Shown piece by piece: positions 25,918-35,045 of a stretch of 35,045 nt of DNA. Position numbers and translations under genes: made by a program. Where the stretch lies: assembly GCA_949425635.1 (NCBI GenBank), contig CASPWD010000015.1, forward strand, positions 1 through 35,045, read 5' to 3'. The notes beneath the pieces were generated by a model, which saw only the letters and a list, made by a program, of their open reading frames with translations, was not told where the DNA came from and searched no databases. The stretch is from an uncultured Bacilli bacterium. GTDB taxonomy: Bacteria; Bacillota_I; Bacilli_A; RF39; UBA660. Position 1 is the stretch's first letter. Each line of letters opens with the position of its first letter.

Positions 25918-27480
25918 ATGGCATGTAATACATTATTAGATAATATTTCAAAATTAAATACTTTTGTACATATGAGCAAATCAAATGAACTACTTAGTAT
26001 TTATGTTGAAAAAATAACAAACAACAAAAGTCAAAATATGAAATTTGTTAATGATTTTGACTATTTATCACTAGATTTATTATATACATCATTACAATTA
26101 ATGAGTAATAAAGAAACAATAACTAAAGTAGAATTTGATAAATTAGATAAAAAAGAATTATCTTATTATATGAAAAAAGTAAAAGGTTTTGAATTCTTTA
26201 AAAAACAAGTTCCAACAATTAAATCAGAAGAAGCTTTAATAAATTACATTAAAAAAGCTTTAGCAAGAGGAGAATATTGTTATAACTTTAACAATACTAT
26301 TAAATTTGACAATGGTTTAATTATTGATGCTAATTGGACAGTAGAATTTGCTTCTTTTCTAATCACATCTTTAAATAATAATGTAAATCTTTCTAATGAT
26401 GGCCTAACATATTATTTTAATACGATTTCTATCCCAAATGTAGAAGATAAAGATATTAATAAATTTATTAAAGGTATAAAAAAATATGAATATAGTGCTA
26501 AAAGAAAAGATGGTAAGAAATTAACTTATCAAGATGTAAAATATTTGATAGATAAATTATCAGTTATAACTGATTATGATTTTAAGCAATTACAAGAAAT
26601 TAATAGTGAATTAGAAAAGAATAAATATACTTTATCTGTTAATAAGAAAGTTGTAACATTTAGTAAAGAAGATAAAATAAGTTTAGAAAAGCTAATAAAT
26701 GAAGAAGAAAATGATTCGATAATAAAAGAATTTGTTAAAGATAAATTTAAATGTCACAATAGTCAAGCCAATATGAATAGAAGAAGATTAATTGAGACAT
26801 TCGAAATATTAAGAAGCTTATCACGCGCCTATAAATCAAATTATAATATTACTGAAGCGCGTAAACAATTTAAGTTAAAAGATAGGAAAGATGATGTTAT
26901 AAATGCTTTATCAATTGCACTTTTCTACATAAATTATATATATGATGAAGAAAATTTACATAAGCATTTTAATTATGCTATTCTAAAATTAGACGATATA
27001 AAACCAGCAATTATTGATTATGATACACCTGAGTATAAATCTATTCTTAAAAATTTATCATCATTAAATAAAAAAGTTATTTCAATAAATCGTCGTATAA
27101 ATAAATATTTAGATGAAGCAAGAAGTATGCCAAAAGAAAATCTAAAGTTTATTGAAGAAAATAGTCAAGGATTTACAAGAAATTGTGCATATTTGGATAA
27201 ATTGGTTAAAGAAACTAAAGTTTTAAGAGCTAAGTTAGATGAAATGAAAGATACGAATAGACATGAAGCAAATATAAATAAGACAAAGCTTAGATATATA
27301 AAGGAATCTATTATAAGTGGACATTATAATTATAAAGATAATAATATCTTAGAATTTGATTGCTATAGTCCAGATGATTATCATCATACATTCCATTTGG
27401 AAATTTCTGGTGAAGAATTTAAAAATATTTTATTATCAGAACAAAATTGTAACTCTAGAATTAATTTTTATCAGATTTAA
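25918..27480 (+). CDS. 520-aa helical protein of unknown function
   Basis: A lysine- and asparagine-rich cytosolic protein without signal peptide or membrane segments. About residues 120-200 look folded and beta-containing (NTIKFDNGLIIDANWTVEF). The C-terminal half is helical with a likely coiled coil at ~375-450 (a stretch with KNLSSLNKKVISINRRINKY). The end has SPDDYHHTFHLEISGEEF, a histidine-rich patch. I do not recognise a family. GGGAGAG ahead of the ATG supports the start, and a terminator follows. Confidence 0.75.
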   Translation: MACNTLLDNISKLNTFVHMSKSNELLSIYVEKITNNKSQNMKFVNDFDYLSLDLLYTSLQLMSNKETITKVEFDKLDKKELSYYMKKVKGFEFFKKQVPTIKSEEALINYIKKALARGEYCYNFNNTIKFDNGLIIDANWTVEFASFLITSLNNNVNLSNDGLTYYFNTISIPNVEDKDINKFIKGIKKYEYSAKRKDGKKLTYQDVKYLIDKLSVITDYDFKQLQEINSELEKNKYTLSVNKKVVTFSKEDKISLEKLINEEENDSIIKEFVKDKFKCHNSQANMNRRRLIETFEILRSLSRAYKSNYNITEARKQFKLKDRKDDVINALSIALFYINYIYDEENLHKHFNYAILKLDDIKPAIIDYDTPEYKSILKNLSSLNKKVISINRRINKYLDEARSMPKENLKFIEENSQGFTRNCAYLDKLVKETKVLRAKLDEMKDTNRHEANINKTKLRYIKESIISGHYNYKDNNILEFDCYSPDDYHHTFHLEISGEEFKNILLSEQNCNSRINFYQI

Positions 27481-27482
27481 TG

Positions 27483-27510
27483 AGGTGGAAGAAATTCCAT
27501 CTTTTATTTT
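27483..27510 (+). terminator. Terminator after the 520-aa gene
   Basis: An 8-bp stem AGGTGGAA/TTCCATCT with one G-U pair, a GAAA tetraloop and a T-rich tail. Confidence 0.8.
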
Positions 27511-27518
27511 GTTATAAT
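27510..27518 (+). promoter_or_regulatory. Extended -10 promoter with a long leader
   Basis: TGTTATAAT directly follows the terminator. If it drives the vWA gene, the leader is about 270 nt long. Confidence 0.45.
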
Positions 27519-27797
27519 AATTGAAAATTAGAGTATTACTACAAGAGGTATAAAAAAATATAAAGGTTGTTGATTTACCTATATAAATATGATATATTTT
27601 AATCATAAAGTAAAGTAGTCATCATAAAGCTAGTGACTTTGTGATAGTAAGTTTGATATTTTTTATAGTAATTTTTTGTGTGTATTTTTACACTATTTTT
27701 CGGAATTCGGTATTAAGAAATTTGTTATATTTAAATAATTATTATACTATTTTGACTTTTTTATTTTATAAATTCGTAAAAGAAAGAAGTGTAGTAT
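27519..27797 (+). other. Long untranslated leader before the vWA gene
   Basis: No ORF is seen. It has a hairpin TCATAAAG/CTTTGTGA (27622-27629 with 27637-27644, one G-U) and a short GTGTA/TACAC hairpin (27680-27693) followed by TATTTTT that could end transcription early. A second possible promoter (TTGTTA near 27721, TATACT near 27742, spacing short) lies closer to the gene. Confidence 0.4.
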
Positions 27798-30686
27798 ATG
27801 AAGAGATTTAACTATAAAAAAATTTTTAATACTTTTTTTAATGAAAAGAATACTAAAAAAACTTTATTTATATTAATTCCTTTATTAATATTTGGAGTTG
27901 CAATTGCAATTACACTTAGTATAGATTTATATGGTACAGAAGAAGTTAGAAGTGTAGAAATAGACTCAAACGACTGGAGTGAACGTGAACCAGGTAGCTG
28001 GCATATTGATAAGAGCGCAGAGTGGACTGGCTTAACTACTGCTAAAGTAACTTTTGATTTTGATTCAGTTATGAAACCAAGTGAAAAGAAATATGATGTT
28101 ATCTTTGTACTAGACGTTTCTGGCAGTATGGCAGATAAAGAAAAATTAAAAAGAGTTAAAGAAGATTCAATAGAATTAGTTAATTATTTGTTTTCTTGGG
28201 GAGAGAATCGTGTTGCATTTATTACATTTACTGATACTGCTGAAATAATTTCTCCATTTACACAAAATAAAGATGAATTGATTGGTTTAATACAAGGTCT
28301 TAAGGAAGCTGGTTCTACTAACTATAAAGCTGGTTTAGAATTAGTAGATACTGTAATGAAAGATTATGAAGAGGAAACTGGTAGAAAATTAGTTACACTA
28401 TTCTTAACAGATGGATTTCCTAATATAGATACACCAAACGAAGTAGCAGAATATGAATATTTAAAACAAAAATATCCTTACATGAGCATCAACGGTGTTC
28501 AATATGAAATGGGTACAGATATTGTAGAAGAGATAAAAAGAATATCAGATGAACAATTCTATGCAGATGTAGATAATTTGGAAAATGTTTTGTTTGATGC
28601 ATCAATTTATCCAGTACAATATGAAAAACTTGAAATAGTTGATTATGTTAAATTAGATCGTTTTTATGTAAAATCAGTCGACGATATAAAAGTATCTTTT
28701 GGCACAGTTGAACTAGATGAACCAACACAAAAGATAACATGGAACTTAGATGGTTTTAAAACTGGTAGAGATGCACACATGGAAATCACCCTGCATTTAA
28801 CAGATAAATTTACAGAGGATGGTCATCCAAAAGAAGGAATGTATCCTACAAATGAAGGAGAAGATATTACTCATAAATTACCAGAGGAACCAGAAGTTGA
28901 AACGCCAAGTAAGAAAACGCCTATACTAAAAGCTCCTTATTTAGTAATTTACGATGTTAATGCACCATCAGAGTGTAATATAAAAGATAAAATTAATGAA
29001 AAACATTATGCGTTTGAAACGGTAACAAAAAGAACAGACGCACCAGATGTTCAATGTAGTGGATATCAATTTAAAGGCTGGGAATTAGACGAAAAAGAAT
29101 CAATCAATCCAGAAGATGGTGGATACGATGTTAAGCATTTAAATGATGATATGTTTGTTATGCCACAACACGATGTAACTTTAAGAGGTATATGGACAAA
29201 AGTAGATATCTCTAAGAGTATGGATGGAACTGTTTATGAAAAATTGACTTTGTATAAGAAAATGGAAAAATTAGCAGAGAGCAATACTGACAGAAATTCA
29301 GGTGTTCTAACAAAAAATGATTCTAGTACAAATAACAATAAAATATATTACTATTTCCGTCAAAATACTACTACAGCTGCCGTAACAGATAACAATGTAA
29401 TATTTGCAGGATTTTGTTGGAAAATAATGAGAACAACAGATACTGGTGGAGTTAAGATTATTTATAATGGAGAACCAAATGGTGAAACATGTAAAGATGT
29501 AGCAAGTAATAATATAGGAACAATAAAGTATAACAATGTAACAACAACAAATGGAATGACAGATTCACTTGCCTATGTTGGATATATGTATAATCCAGAT
29601 ACGATGTATAGTTTTTCTACATATAGTGACTTGAAAGGAATGGATTCAGTAAGCGGAAGTGTAATGGTTGCTTCTTCATATACAGAAAACTCTAGTGGAA
29701 CTTACACTTTGGTTAATCCAGAAGAAGTTTCTTCATCAAGTATTAGTAATTATAGAAATTATTATTATTGCTCTGATATGAAAAGTACAACTAATTGTAG
29801 TTCAATTAAAAAAATATATTCTACATCAAATACAAATTTAATGTATTTTAGAGGTTATAGATATGCTAATTCTTTTACATATAATGCTCAAACGAAAACA
29901 TATCAATTAGTTAATCCAAGCACTATTTTTTGGTTTACATCATCAAGTATTACAGATTTTAATAATTATCATTATACATGCTTTGATACTTCTAAAACAT
30001 GTTCGAACTCTATCAATTATGTTTTTGGTGGAAGAAGCCAAGGAAACATGGCAGCACAAGCTTATTATATAAAACTAGAAAATGGTACAAAAATTAACAA
30101 TGTGCTAAATAGTATGTTGTATAACGACGATGTTAACAAAGTAGATTCCAATGCGAAAACTAAAGTAGAAGCATGGTTTAAAGATAATTTAACGAATGAT
30201 GGCTCTAGCGATTTAACAAAGATAGATTATCAAAAATATATTGAAGATACAATTTATTGCAACGATAGAAGTGCTTCTAGCGATGGTGGATTTAATCCGA
30301 ATGGTGGAAGCATAACAAGTTCTTTTAATTTTAGCGGTGGTAAATTATCTTATCTTAGATTAACTTGTCCTAACACTGTTGATAGCTTTACAGTTAGCAA
30401 TGAAATAGGAAATGGAAAGCTAAAATATCCAGTTGGACTTGCAACATTATCAGAAATATACTTGTCGAAATCAGCTGTATCAAGTAGTAGCCATTATTGG
30501 ACTATGACACCATTTTCTTATACAAATTCAGGTACGTCTTATGTGGGATATTCTTCTAACATGGGATCAATTTCTTCAAGCTCATATGGGTTAAGACCAG
30601 TTATATCTTTAGTGCCTAATATAGAGTTTACTAAAGGTGATGGGACTGAAGAACATCCATATGTAATTTTTACAGAAGAAGAGTAA
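27798..30686 (+). CDS. Surface protein with von Willebrand A domain and lectin-like C-terminal module
   Basis: 962 residues. A basic head and one membrane helix (about 21-42) form an uncleaved anchor or signal. The vWA domain (~98-290) has a full metal site: D106, S108 and S110 in DVSGS, T174 in GSTNY and D205 in LTDGF, so it should bind a ligand through a metal ion. An InlB/SHIRT-like repeat follows (~375-470, ending MPQHDVTLRGIWTK). The C-terminal ~490 residues start at a segment with FAGFCWKIMRTTDTGGVKI and end with YGLRPVISLV and GDGTEEHPYVI, the style of formylglycine-enzyme/C-type-lectin-like modules (DUF6273-like). No LPxTG sorting motif is present. AGAAAGAAG precedes the ATG. The next gene encodes a relative, 37 nt away. 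Probably an adhesin. Confidence 0.88.
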   Translation: MKRFNYKKIFNTFFNEKNTKKTLFILIPLLIFGVAIAITLSIDLYGTEEVRSVEIDSNDWSEREPGSWHIDKSAEWTGLTTAKVTFDFDSVMKPSEKKYDVIFVLDVSGSMADKEKLKRVKEDSIELVNYLFSWGENRVAFITFTDTAEIISPFTQNKDELIGLIQGLKEAGSTNYKAGLELVDTVMKDYEEETGRKLVTLFLTDGFPNIDTPNEVAEYEYLKQKYPYMSINGVQYEMGTDIVEEIKRISDEQFYADVDNLENVLFDASIYPVQYEKLEIVDYVKLDRFYVKSVDDIKVSFGTVELDEPTQKITWNLDGFKTGRDAHMEITLHLTDKFTEDGHPKEGMYPTNEGEDITHKLPEEPEVETPSKKTPILKAPYLVIYDVNAPSECNIKDKINEKHYAFETVTKRTDAPDVQCSGYQFKGWELDEKESINPEDGGYDVKHLNDDMFVMPQHDVTLRGIWTKVDISKSMDGTVYEKLTLYKKMEKLAESNTDRNSGVLTKNDSSTNNNKIYYYFRQNTTTAAVTDNNVIFAGFCWKIMRTTDTGGVKIIYNGEPNGETCKDVASNNIGTIKYNNVTTTNGMTDSLAYVGYMYNPDTMYSFSTYSDLKGMDSVSGSVMVASSYTENSSGTYTLVNPEEVSSSSISNYRNYYYCSDMKSTTNCSSIKKIYSTSNTNLMYFRGYRYANSFTYNAQTKTYQLVNPSTIFWFTSSSITDFNNYHYTCFDTSKTCSNSINYVFGGRSQGNMAAQAYYIKLENGTKINNVLNSMLYNDDVNKVDSNAKTKVEAWFKDNLTNDGSSDLTKIDYQKYIEDTIYCNDRSASSDGGFNPNGGSITSSFNFSGGKLSYLRLTCPNTVDSFTVSNEIGNGKLKYPVGLATLSEIYLSKSAVSSSSHYWTMTPFSYTNSGTSYVGYSSNMGSISSSSYGLRPVISLVPNIEFTKGDGTEEHPYVIFTEEE

Positions 30687-30723
30687 TCTATTATGAGAAA
30701 GTACATGAAAGAAGGAGGAGTAT

Positions 30724-33700
30724 ATGAAAAAATTAAATAAAATAAAATGCGGTAAAATATTAGCAGTTGTTTTGATAGGATTATTAGTCATTGCTTCTCT
30801 TTTATTATTTGATTTTACGAAGTCAGTTCTTTTTGACCCAGAAGAATCTGTAGAAGTTCAACAAAATACAGAATTAGTATATTATTTAGATGTATCATAT
30901 GAAGGTGTAGATAGATATGCTAATGATTCGACAATAATAACAAATACATCAACTACTATAAATACTGAAAGTGGTTATATATTTGTAGAAGATAAACTAC
31001 CTGAAGGCTTAACATTCATCGGCTTTGTTGAAAGTCCAAGTGAAGATGGTAGTATTGGTGCAGTAAGCAAACTTGATTCTAATAAAGCCTGTTTAGGTTC
31101 GGTTTATGATGATATGGAAGAAGGAGACGACCCACTAGTAAATTATCATGGTCTGCATTATAATGCAGACACTCGAACCATATCGTTTCGAGTAAAATAT
31201 TTACAAGCAGGGTGTAAGTTAACTGTAGGAATTAAAACAATGACTCCAGAAACTATAGATGATCCTGAGACTAAGGATATTATTGAAGAAAGACGAGATT
31301 TCTTCAATACAGCGACTGCCAGAGAAGGTTCACAATTAGCTATATCTAATACAGTTCACGCTTGGATGGGGAAAACAGAAGCAATTCTTTATAACGTAAG
31401 TTATAAGTACGAAGGAGAAGTTCCAACTAATGCTCCAGATCCATCAAAATTTAATGGTTGCTATGCTGAAAATACGACTATCGGTATTGCTTCGGAACCT
31501 AATATAGAAGGATATAAATTTAGTGGGTGGACACTAGTTCAAGTAGAAGGTGAAACACCTATAATTCAAACTGGTTCTAAATTTGTAATGCCAGCTAGAG
31601 ATGTTGAACTTGTTGGTCATTTTGAAAAGATTGACCCTTATAAAGTAATCTATAAAATCGCTGATGGAAGTCCTATTCCTACGGGATACGAACTTCCATC
31701 AGCGAAAGAGTACTATCCATATCAAATTGTTCAAATTGATAGTACAAAAGCAGGAGACAAATTTGATGGCTATAAGTTCTCCGGTTGGACATTAGAAACA
31801 GAAGGTATAGAAGTTAGTAAAGATAATGACTTTGTAATGCCAGAAGGAAATGTAGTTATAGTAGGAAGCTTTGAAAAAATAAAATACAAAGTAGAATATA
31901 AATTTACAGGAACAACTCTACCAGAAAATCCAGAACAATATTTACCAGAAACAAAATGGTATGAACCTAATCAAGAGGTTGATTTGATACCAGTAGATGA
32001 TAGTTATACATGGGGATATAAATTCATGGGGTGGTATAAAGAAAATAAATTTGTAATGCCAGAAGAAGATGTAATAATCTATGGAGAATGGCGAAAATTT
32101 TACGGATATTTTCATCCTAAAATAACTAAGGATATTATAAATAAGCAAGACTATTATAAAAAAGGTGATATCGTTAAATATAAAATAGTCGTAAGTAATC
32201 CTGTTGATATGAATGTGGGGAATCTAATTAACGTTACTGTAAAAGAATTCAATGAAAAGGCAAGATTTATTGATGGAGAAGGATATATCTTAAAAACTGA
32301 TCATTTGATTCTTATTCCAGTTGTTGAGTATAGTAAGCCTGTAACGATATATGCTGAATATGAAGTAACAGATGAAGTTGGAACAATTGAAAACATCGTT
32401 CAAATAATTAGTGGCTCATCGACTAGTGGAGCGGAGCTTGATACAATGAAGGAATATAAAGCAAAAGCTTCTTTTGACATATGGCCAGAATTAAAAATCA
32501 GTAAAAAGGTATCAAATTCTAATGATGCTAACGATTATTTCCAATTTCATATTACTAGTAAAAACGGATATGACACTTGGATAAATTTAAGAAATAACGA
32601 AAATCAAGTACTATATTTAGAACCATCTGATACATATTATATTAAAGAAATAATTCCACAAGAGTATATTTTAAAAAGCGTTACTGGAGATATAAAATTT
32701 AATGGTGGCAATATAGAAGTAGAGTTAGGAGATAAGCTTTCGGTCGAATTCACTAATGAATACCAAAAAAAGAGTTACTATCATTCTAATGGAAGAGTTT
32801 CTAATGAGGTTCAAAATTGCGAAACAGGTGACTGTAAAAATTTATGGAGTATTATAAAAAATAGCAATGAATCAAAGACAACAACAATGGATGGAACAAG
32901 TAAGACCTCTAAAATATATTACTATGATACAGAAGATAATAATAATAATGTCTTATTTGCTGATAAGTGCTGGAGAGTAGTAAGAACAACGGATACAAAT
33001 GGAGTTAAATTAATGTATTCAGGAGAACCTGTTGAAGAATCTGAAAGCTCTCCAATATCTAAAGATAAATATATAAATATAGTAAACGATGAATCTTACG
33101 AGTATATGTATGATGAGTTAACTAATAAATGGACAAGCACTTTACATGATGATTCTAAATCAAGCAGTATGGAACTTTCTGTTAGAGAAAAGGGAAACTA
33201 CGTTATTAATTACACTATATCTTCAGAAATTACCTATGACAAAGCAACTTTTTACAAAGATGGAAAACAAGTTGGCGATACACTCAGCGGTTCAAAAAAC
33301 GGTAAGATAAATTTAGGAATTATTGATTCATCAACAATTATTAAAGTAACATACTCTAAAGACTATTCGACAAGCAGTGGTTCTGATAATGTTATCTTCT
33401 CAATTGAGGAAAAACGAGGGACATTAATACAATCATGTACTAAATCGAGTGGCATTTTCTATAATTCAGATTCTTCTGGATTAAATCCTTTTAATATAAA
33501 TTTGATTTTTGACGATGGATATATGTATAATTCAACAAACTCTTCAAAATATAAATATGGAAGTGCTAACAGATATTCTAACAATATGTATGTATATAAA
33601 GAAGTATATTTAAAATGGTCTAGTTATGTTTTTGGATCATCTGTTAGCTATGATGATAGTTCAGGAAAATATACACTGGAAGGAGAAGTTTCAAACTATT

Positions 33701-34932
33701 CTTGGAATGATAATTGGGGGAATTTAACTGGCTATTACACATGCTTAAGTGACTCAACTATTTGTGATGATGTTTATTATGTGGAATTTGTGGCTGGTGA
33801 TTATTTGTACAGCATAAAATTATCAAATAATGAAGACATTAATAAAAAAATAATATTAGCAGAATATTTTGAGATTGTAAGTGATAAATATGTTTTAAAA
33901 AATTCTAAAACAATTAGCTATAGAGATTATTACAACAATTATTCAGAATACCATAATTATTACTTGTGTTCTGATTTAATTAGCACATCCTGTGATAGAA
34001 TTTACAAAATAGATAAAACATATAGTAAAAATTATTATTTTAGGTATTCTTCGAAAGAAATAGTATCTTTCAGTAATTCTGTAAAATGGGATGGAGATAA
34101 ATATATATTGCAAGATTCTATAAAAATTGCAGATATGGATTTAGATGAAGAAAAAATAAAAACGTACCGATATACATGTCTTAACTTAGAGGGAACATGT
34201 GATAATATTAAATACATTTATAAATATGATGATTATAATGACATTATATATTATATTGAAATTACAAATGGAGATTTAATTCAGGATGTTTTAAATAATA
34301 GCCTTGGAACAGGTGATGATATAGGAACTGGTATAAAATATAAAAACGAAGAAATAAATTCAGATTATGTTAATTTAGATGATTCAGATGTTAAAAGTGT
34401 AGTTGATGATTGGTATAAAGAAAATTTGATAGACTTTACTGATTATATTGAAGATACAATTTATTGTAATGATCGAACAATTTATAATTATGGAGGATTT
34501 GATCCAAATAATAAAAATTATAGTTCGTTAGTTTATGGAATAAATGGAATAGATAACTTAACTTGTCCAAGAAAGATAGATAGCTTTACTGTAAGTGAAA
34601 AAAATGGTAATGGTGACTTAACTTATCCAATTGGATTACTTACACTTCAAGAAACAAAATTAATTAATTATAATGAAACAGAATATGTAAGCAGGTGTTA
34701 CTATAATGCTTATACAAACATGACACCACTTAATTATAATAGAGAAAATTATGGAATAGCTGCTGGTTCTTTTATAAACGATGATAGCTATATTAAACCA
34801 TATGGTGATTGTGAAGATACATATAATTATGGAGTTCATCCAGTGATTTCACTCAAAGCTAATACTATGGTTTGTGTAGGAGATGGATCAAAAACTAATC
34901 CATATAGAATAGAAACGAGGGAAGGAGAATAG
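30724..34932 (+). CDS. Large surface protein with InlB/SHIRT repeats, Cna-B-like domain and the same C-terminal module
   Basis: 1402 residues, with one N-terminal membrane helix (~10-30). The first ~200 residues resemble a DUF11-like isopeptide/beta-sandwich region. Three repeats follow at ~219-303, 304-384 and 385-457, each with GYKF(S/M)GW and ending FVMP-x-x-x-V-x-x-x-G. A second beta-rich region is at 460-580. A Cna-B-like domain (~585-680, ELKISKKV to EFTNEY) comes next. The C-terminal module (~690-1402) shares blocks with the previous protein: CWRVVRTTDTNGVKLMYSGE, YIEDTIYCNDR, a TCP-DSFTVS-GNG block, YGVHPVISL and GDGSKTNPYRI. No LPxTG motif. AGGAGG precedes the ATG. A stalk carrying a binding module at the cell surface is the likely form. 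Confidence 0.88.
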   Translation: MKKLNKIKCGKILAVVLIGLLVIASLLLFDFTKSVLFDPEESVEVQQNTELVYYLDVSYEGVDRYANDSTIITNTSTTINTESGYIFVEDKLPEGLTFIGFVESPSEDGSIGAVSKLDSNKACLGSVYDDMEEGDDPLVNYHGLHYNADTRTISFRVKYLQAGCKLTVGIKTMTPETIDDPETKDIIEERRDFFNTATAREGSQLAISNTVHAWMGKTEAILYNVSYKYEGEVPTNAPDPSKFNGCYAENTTIGIASEPNIEGYKFSGWTLVQVEGETPIIQTGSKFVMPARDVELVGHFEKIDPYKVIYKIADGSPIPTGYELPSAKEYYPYQIVQIDSTKAGDKFDGYKFSGWTLETEGIEVSKDNDFVMPEGNVVIVGSFEKIKYKVEYKFTGTTLPENPEQYLPETKWYEPNQEVDLIPVDDSYTWGYKFMGWYKENKFVMPEEDVIIYGEWRKFYGYFHPKITKDIINKQDYYKKGDIVKYKIVVSNPVDMNVGNLINVTVKEFNEKARFIDGEGYILKTDHLILIPVVEYSKPVTIYAEYEVTDEVGTIENIVQIISGSSTSGAELDTMKEYKAKASFDIWPELKISKKVSNSNDANDYFQFHITSKNGYDTWINLRNNENQVLYLEPSDTYYIKEIIPQEYILKSVTGDIKFNGGNIEVELGDKLSVEFTNEYQKKSYYHSNGRVSNEVQNCETGDCKNLWSIIKNSNESKTTTMDGTSKTSKIYYYDTEDNNNNVLFADKCWRVVRTTDTNGVKLMYSGEPVEESESSPISKDKYINIVNDESYEYMYDELTNKWTSTLHDDSKSSSMELSVREKGNYVINYTISSEITYDKATFYKDGKQVGDTLSGSKNGKINLGIIDSSTIIKVTYSKDYSTSSGSDNVIFSIEEKRGTLIQSCTKSSGIFYNSDSSGLNPFNINLIFDDGYMYNSTNSSKYKYGSANRYSNNMYVYKEVYLKWSSYVFGSSVSYDDSSGKYTLEGEVSNYSWNDNWGNLTGYYTCLSDSTICDDVYYVEFVAGDYLYSIKLSNNEDINKKIILAEYFEIVSDKYVLKNSKTISYRDYYNNYSEYHNYYLCSDLISTSCDRIYKIDKTYSKNYYFRYSSKEIVSFSNSVKWDGDKYILQDSIKIADMDLDEEKIKTYRYTCLNLEGTCDNIKYIYKYDDYNDIIYYIEITNGDLIQDVLNNSLGTGDDIGTGIKYKNEEINSDYVNLDDSDVKSVVDDWYKENLIDFTDYIEDTIYCNDRTIYNYGGFDPNNKNYSSLVYGINGIDNLTCPRKIDSFTVSEKNGNGDLTYPIGLLTLQETKLINYNETEYVSRCYYNAYTNMTPLNYNRENYGIAAGSFINDDSYIKPYGDCEDTYNYGVHPVISLKANTMVCVGDGSKTNPYRIETREGE

Positions 34933-34933
34933 T

Positions 34934-35045
34934 ATGAAGAAGGTTCAGAGTTTATGTAAGAAATTTAAAAACAAGAAAATTATAATTATTATTGCTCTTT
35001 CTCTTGTTTTTGTAATTGGTTTTACTTGGGCATTCTTTAGTAATA
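34934..35045 (+). CDS. Start of a third exported protein (partial, SipW-type signal)
   Basis: ATG 34934 lies 1 nt after the previous stop, with GGGAAGGAGA as its ribosome binding site inside that gene's end. The 37 visible residues have a basic head (KKFKNKK) and a hydrophobic segment ending GFTWAFFSN, like the signal sequences of TasA/camelysin-type fibre proteins (G-x-T-x-A-F/Y-F-S) that are cut by a SipW-like peptidase. The remainder is outside the window. Tight spacing puts it in the surface-protein operon. Confidence 0.7.
   Translation, partial: MKKVQSLCKKFKNKKIIIIIALSLVFVIGFTWAFFSN

Noticed and set aside
27798..34932. Diversity-generating retroelement acting on the lectin-like modules
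   Set aside because: No reverse transcriptase, accessory gene or template repeat is visible in the window.
1..35045. Mycoplasma-type code with TGA as tryptophan
   Set aside because: Tryptophan is TGG throughout and TGA ends at least the first integrase gene cleanly.
1..35045. CRISPR arrays, tRNA or rRNA genes
   Set aside because: No regularly spaced short repeats, no tRNA cloverleaf and no conserved rRNA segments were seen on either strand.

Overview
The window is very AT-rich DNA with dense genes, AGGAGG-type ribosome binding sites, TGA used as a stop (it ends the first integrase gene) and Trp written as TGG. This points to a low-GC Bacillota lineage using the standard code, probably an uncultured gut Bacilli/Mollicutes-related (RF39-like) or Erysipelotrichia-type bacterium. 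The taxon is an inference from base composition and from the style of the surface proteins, not from a marker gene.

Bases 1 to about 12030 are the right part of an integrative element. They hold a tyrosine recombinase, a 2179-aa DNA methylase/SNF2 helicase fusion, an OB-fold protein whose start appears frameshifted, two related small regulators, a 55-aa protein and, last, a large serine recombinase. The recombinase runs into the 3' end of a host gene whose last ~42 codons read as the C-terminus of seryl-tRNA synthetase. The element therefore sits inside serS, and the right junction lies near 12020-12040. The left junction and the conjugation genes lie outside the window.

Bases 12026-27480 look chromosomal. 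After the serS tail come a SAM methyltransferase and a 520-bp tandem duplication. Each copy carries a 26-aa hydrophobic peptide gene plus a convergent antisense RNA with its own promoter and terminator: two type I toxin-antitoxin modules of par-like layout whose toxin I do not recognise. Next are a LysR regulator; a divergent, extremely acidic 977-aa repeat protein ending in a zinc ribbon; a small membrane protein; a 625-aa protein with a ParB-like motif; a large membrane protein; a membrane-anchored XRE regulator next to a secreted protein; an intergenic region rich in hairpins including an interlocked (pseudoknot-order) pair; a degenerate DnaQ-like exonuclease; small membrane and cytosolic proteins; a DUF523 protein; and a 520-aa protein of unknown function.

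Bases 27481-35045 are a surface-protein cluster: a von Willebrand A protein, a 1402-aa protein with three InlB/SHIRT-like repeats and a Cna-B-like domain, and the start of a third exported protein. The two large ones share a C-terminal module that resembles formylglycine-enzyme/C-type-lectin-like domains.

An extended -10 element (TG-N-TATAAT, mostly TGTTATAAT) recurs in front of many of the genes and is the main promoter signal visible here.
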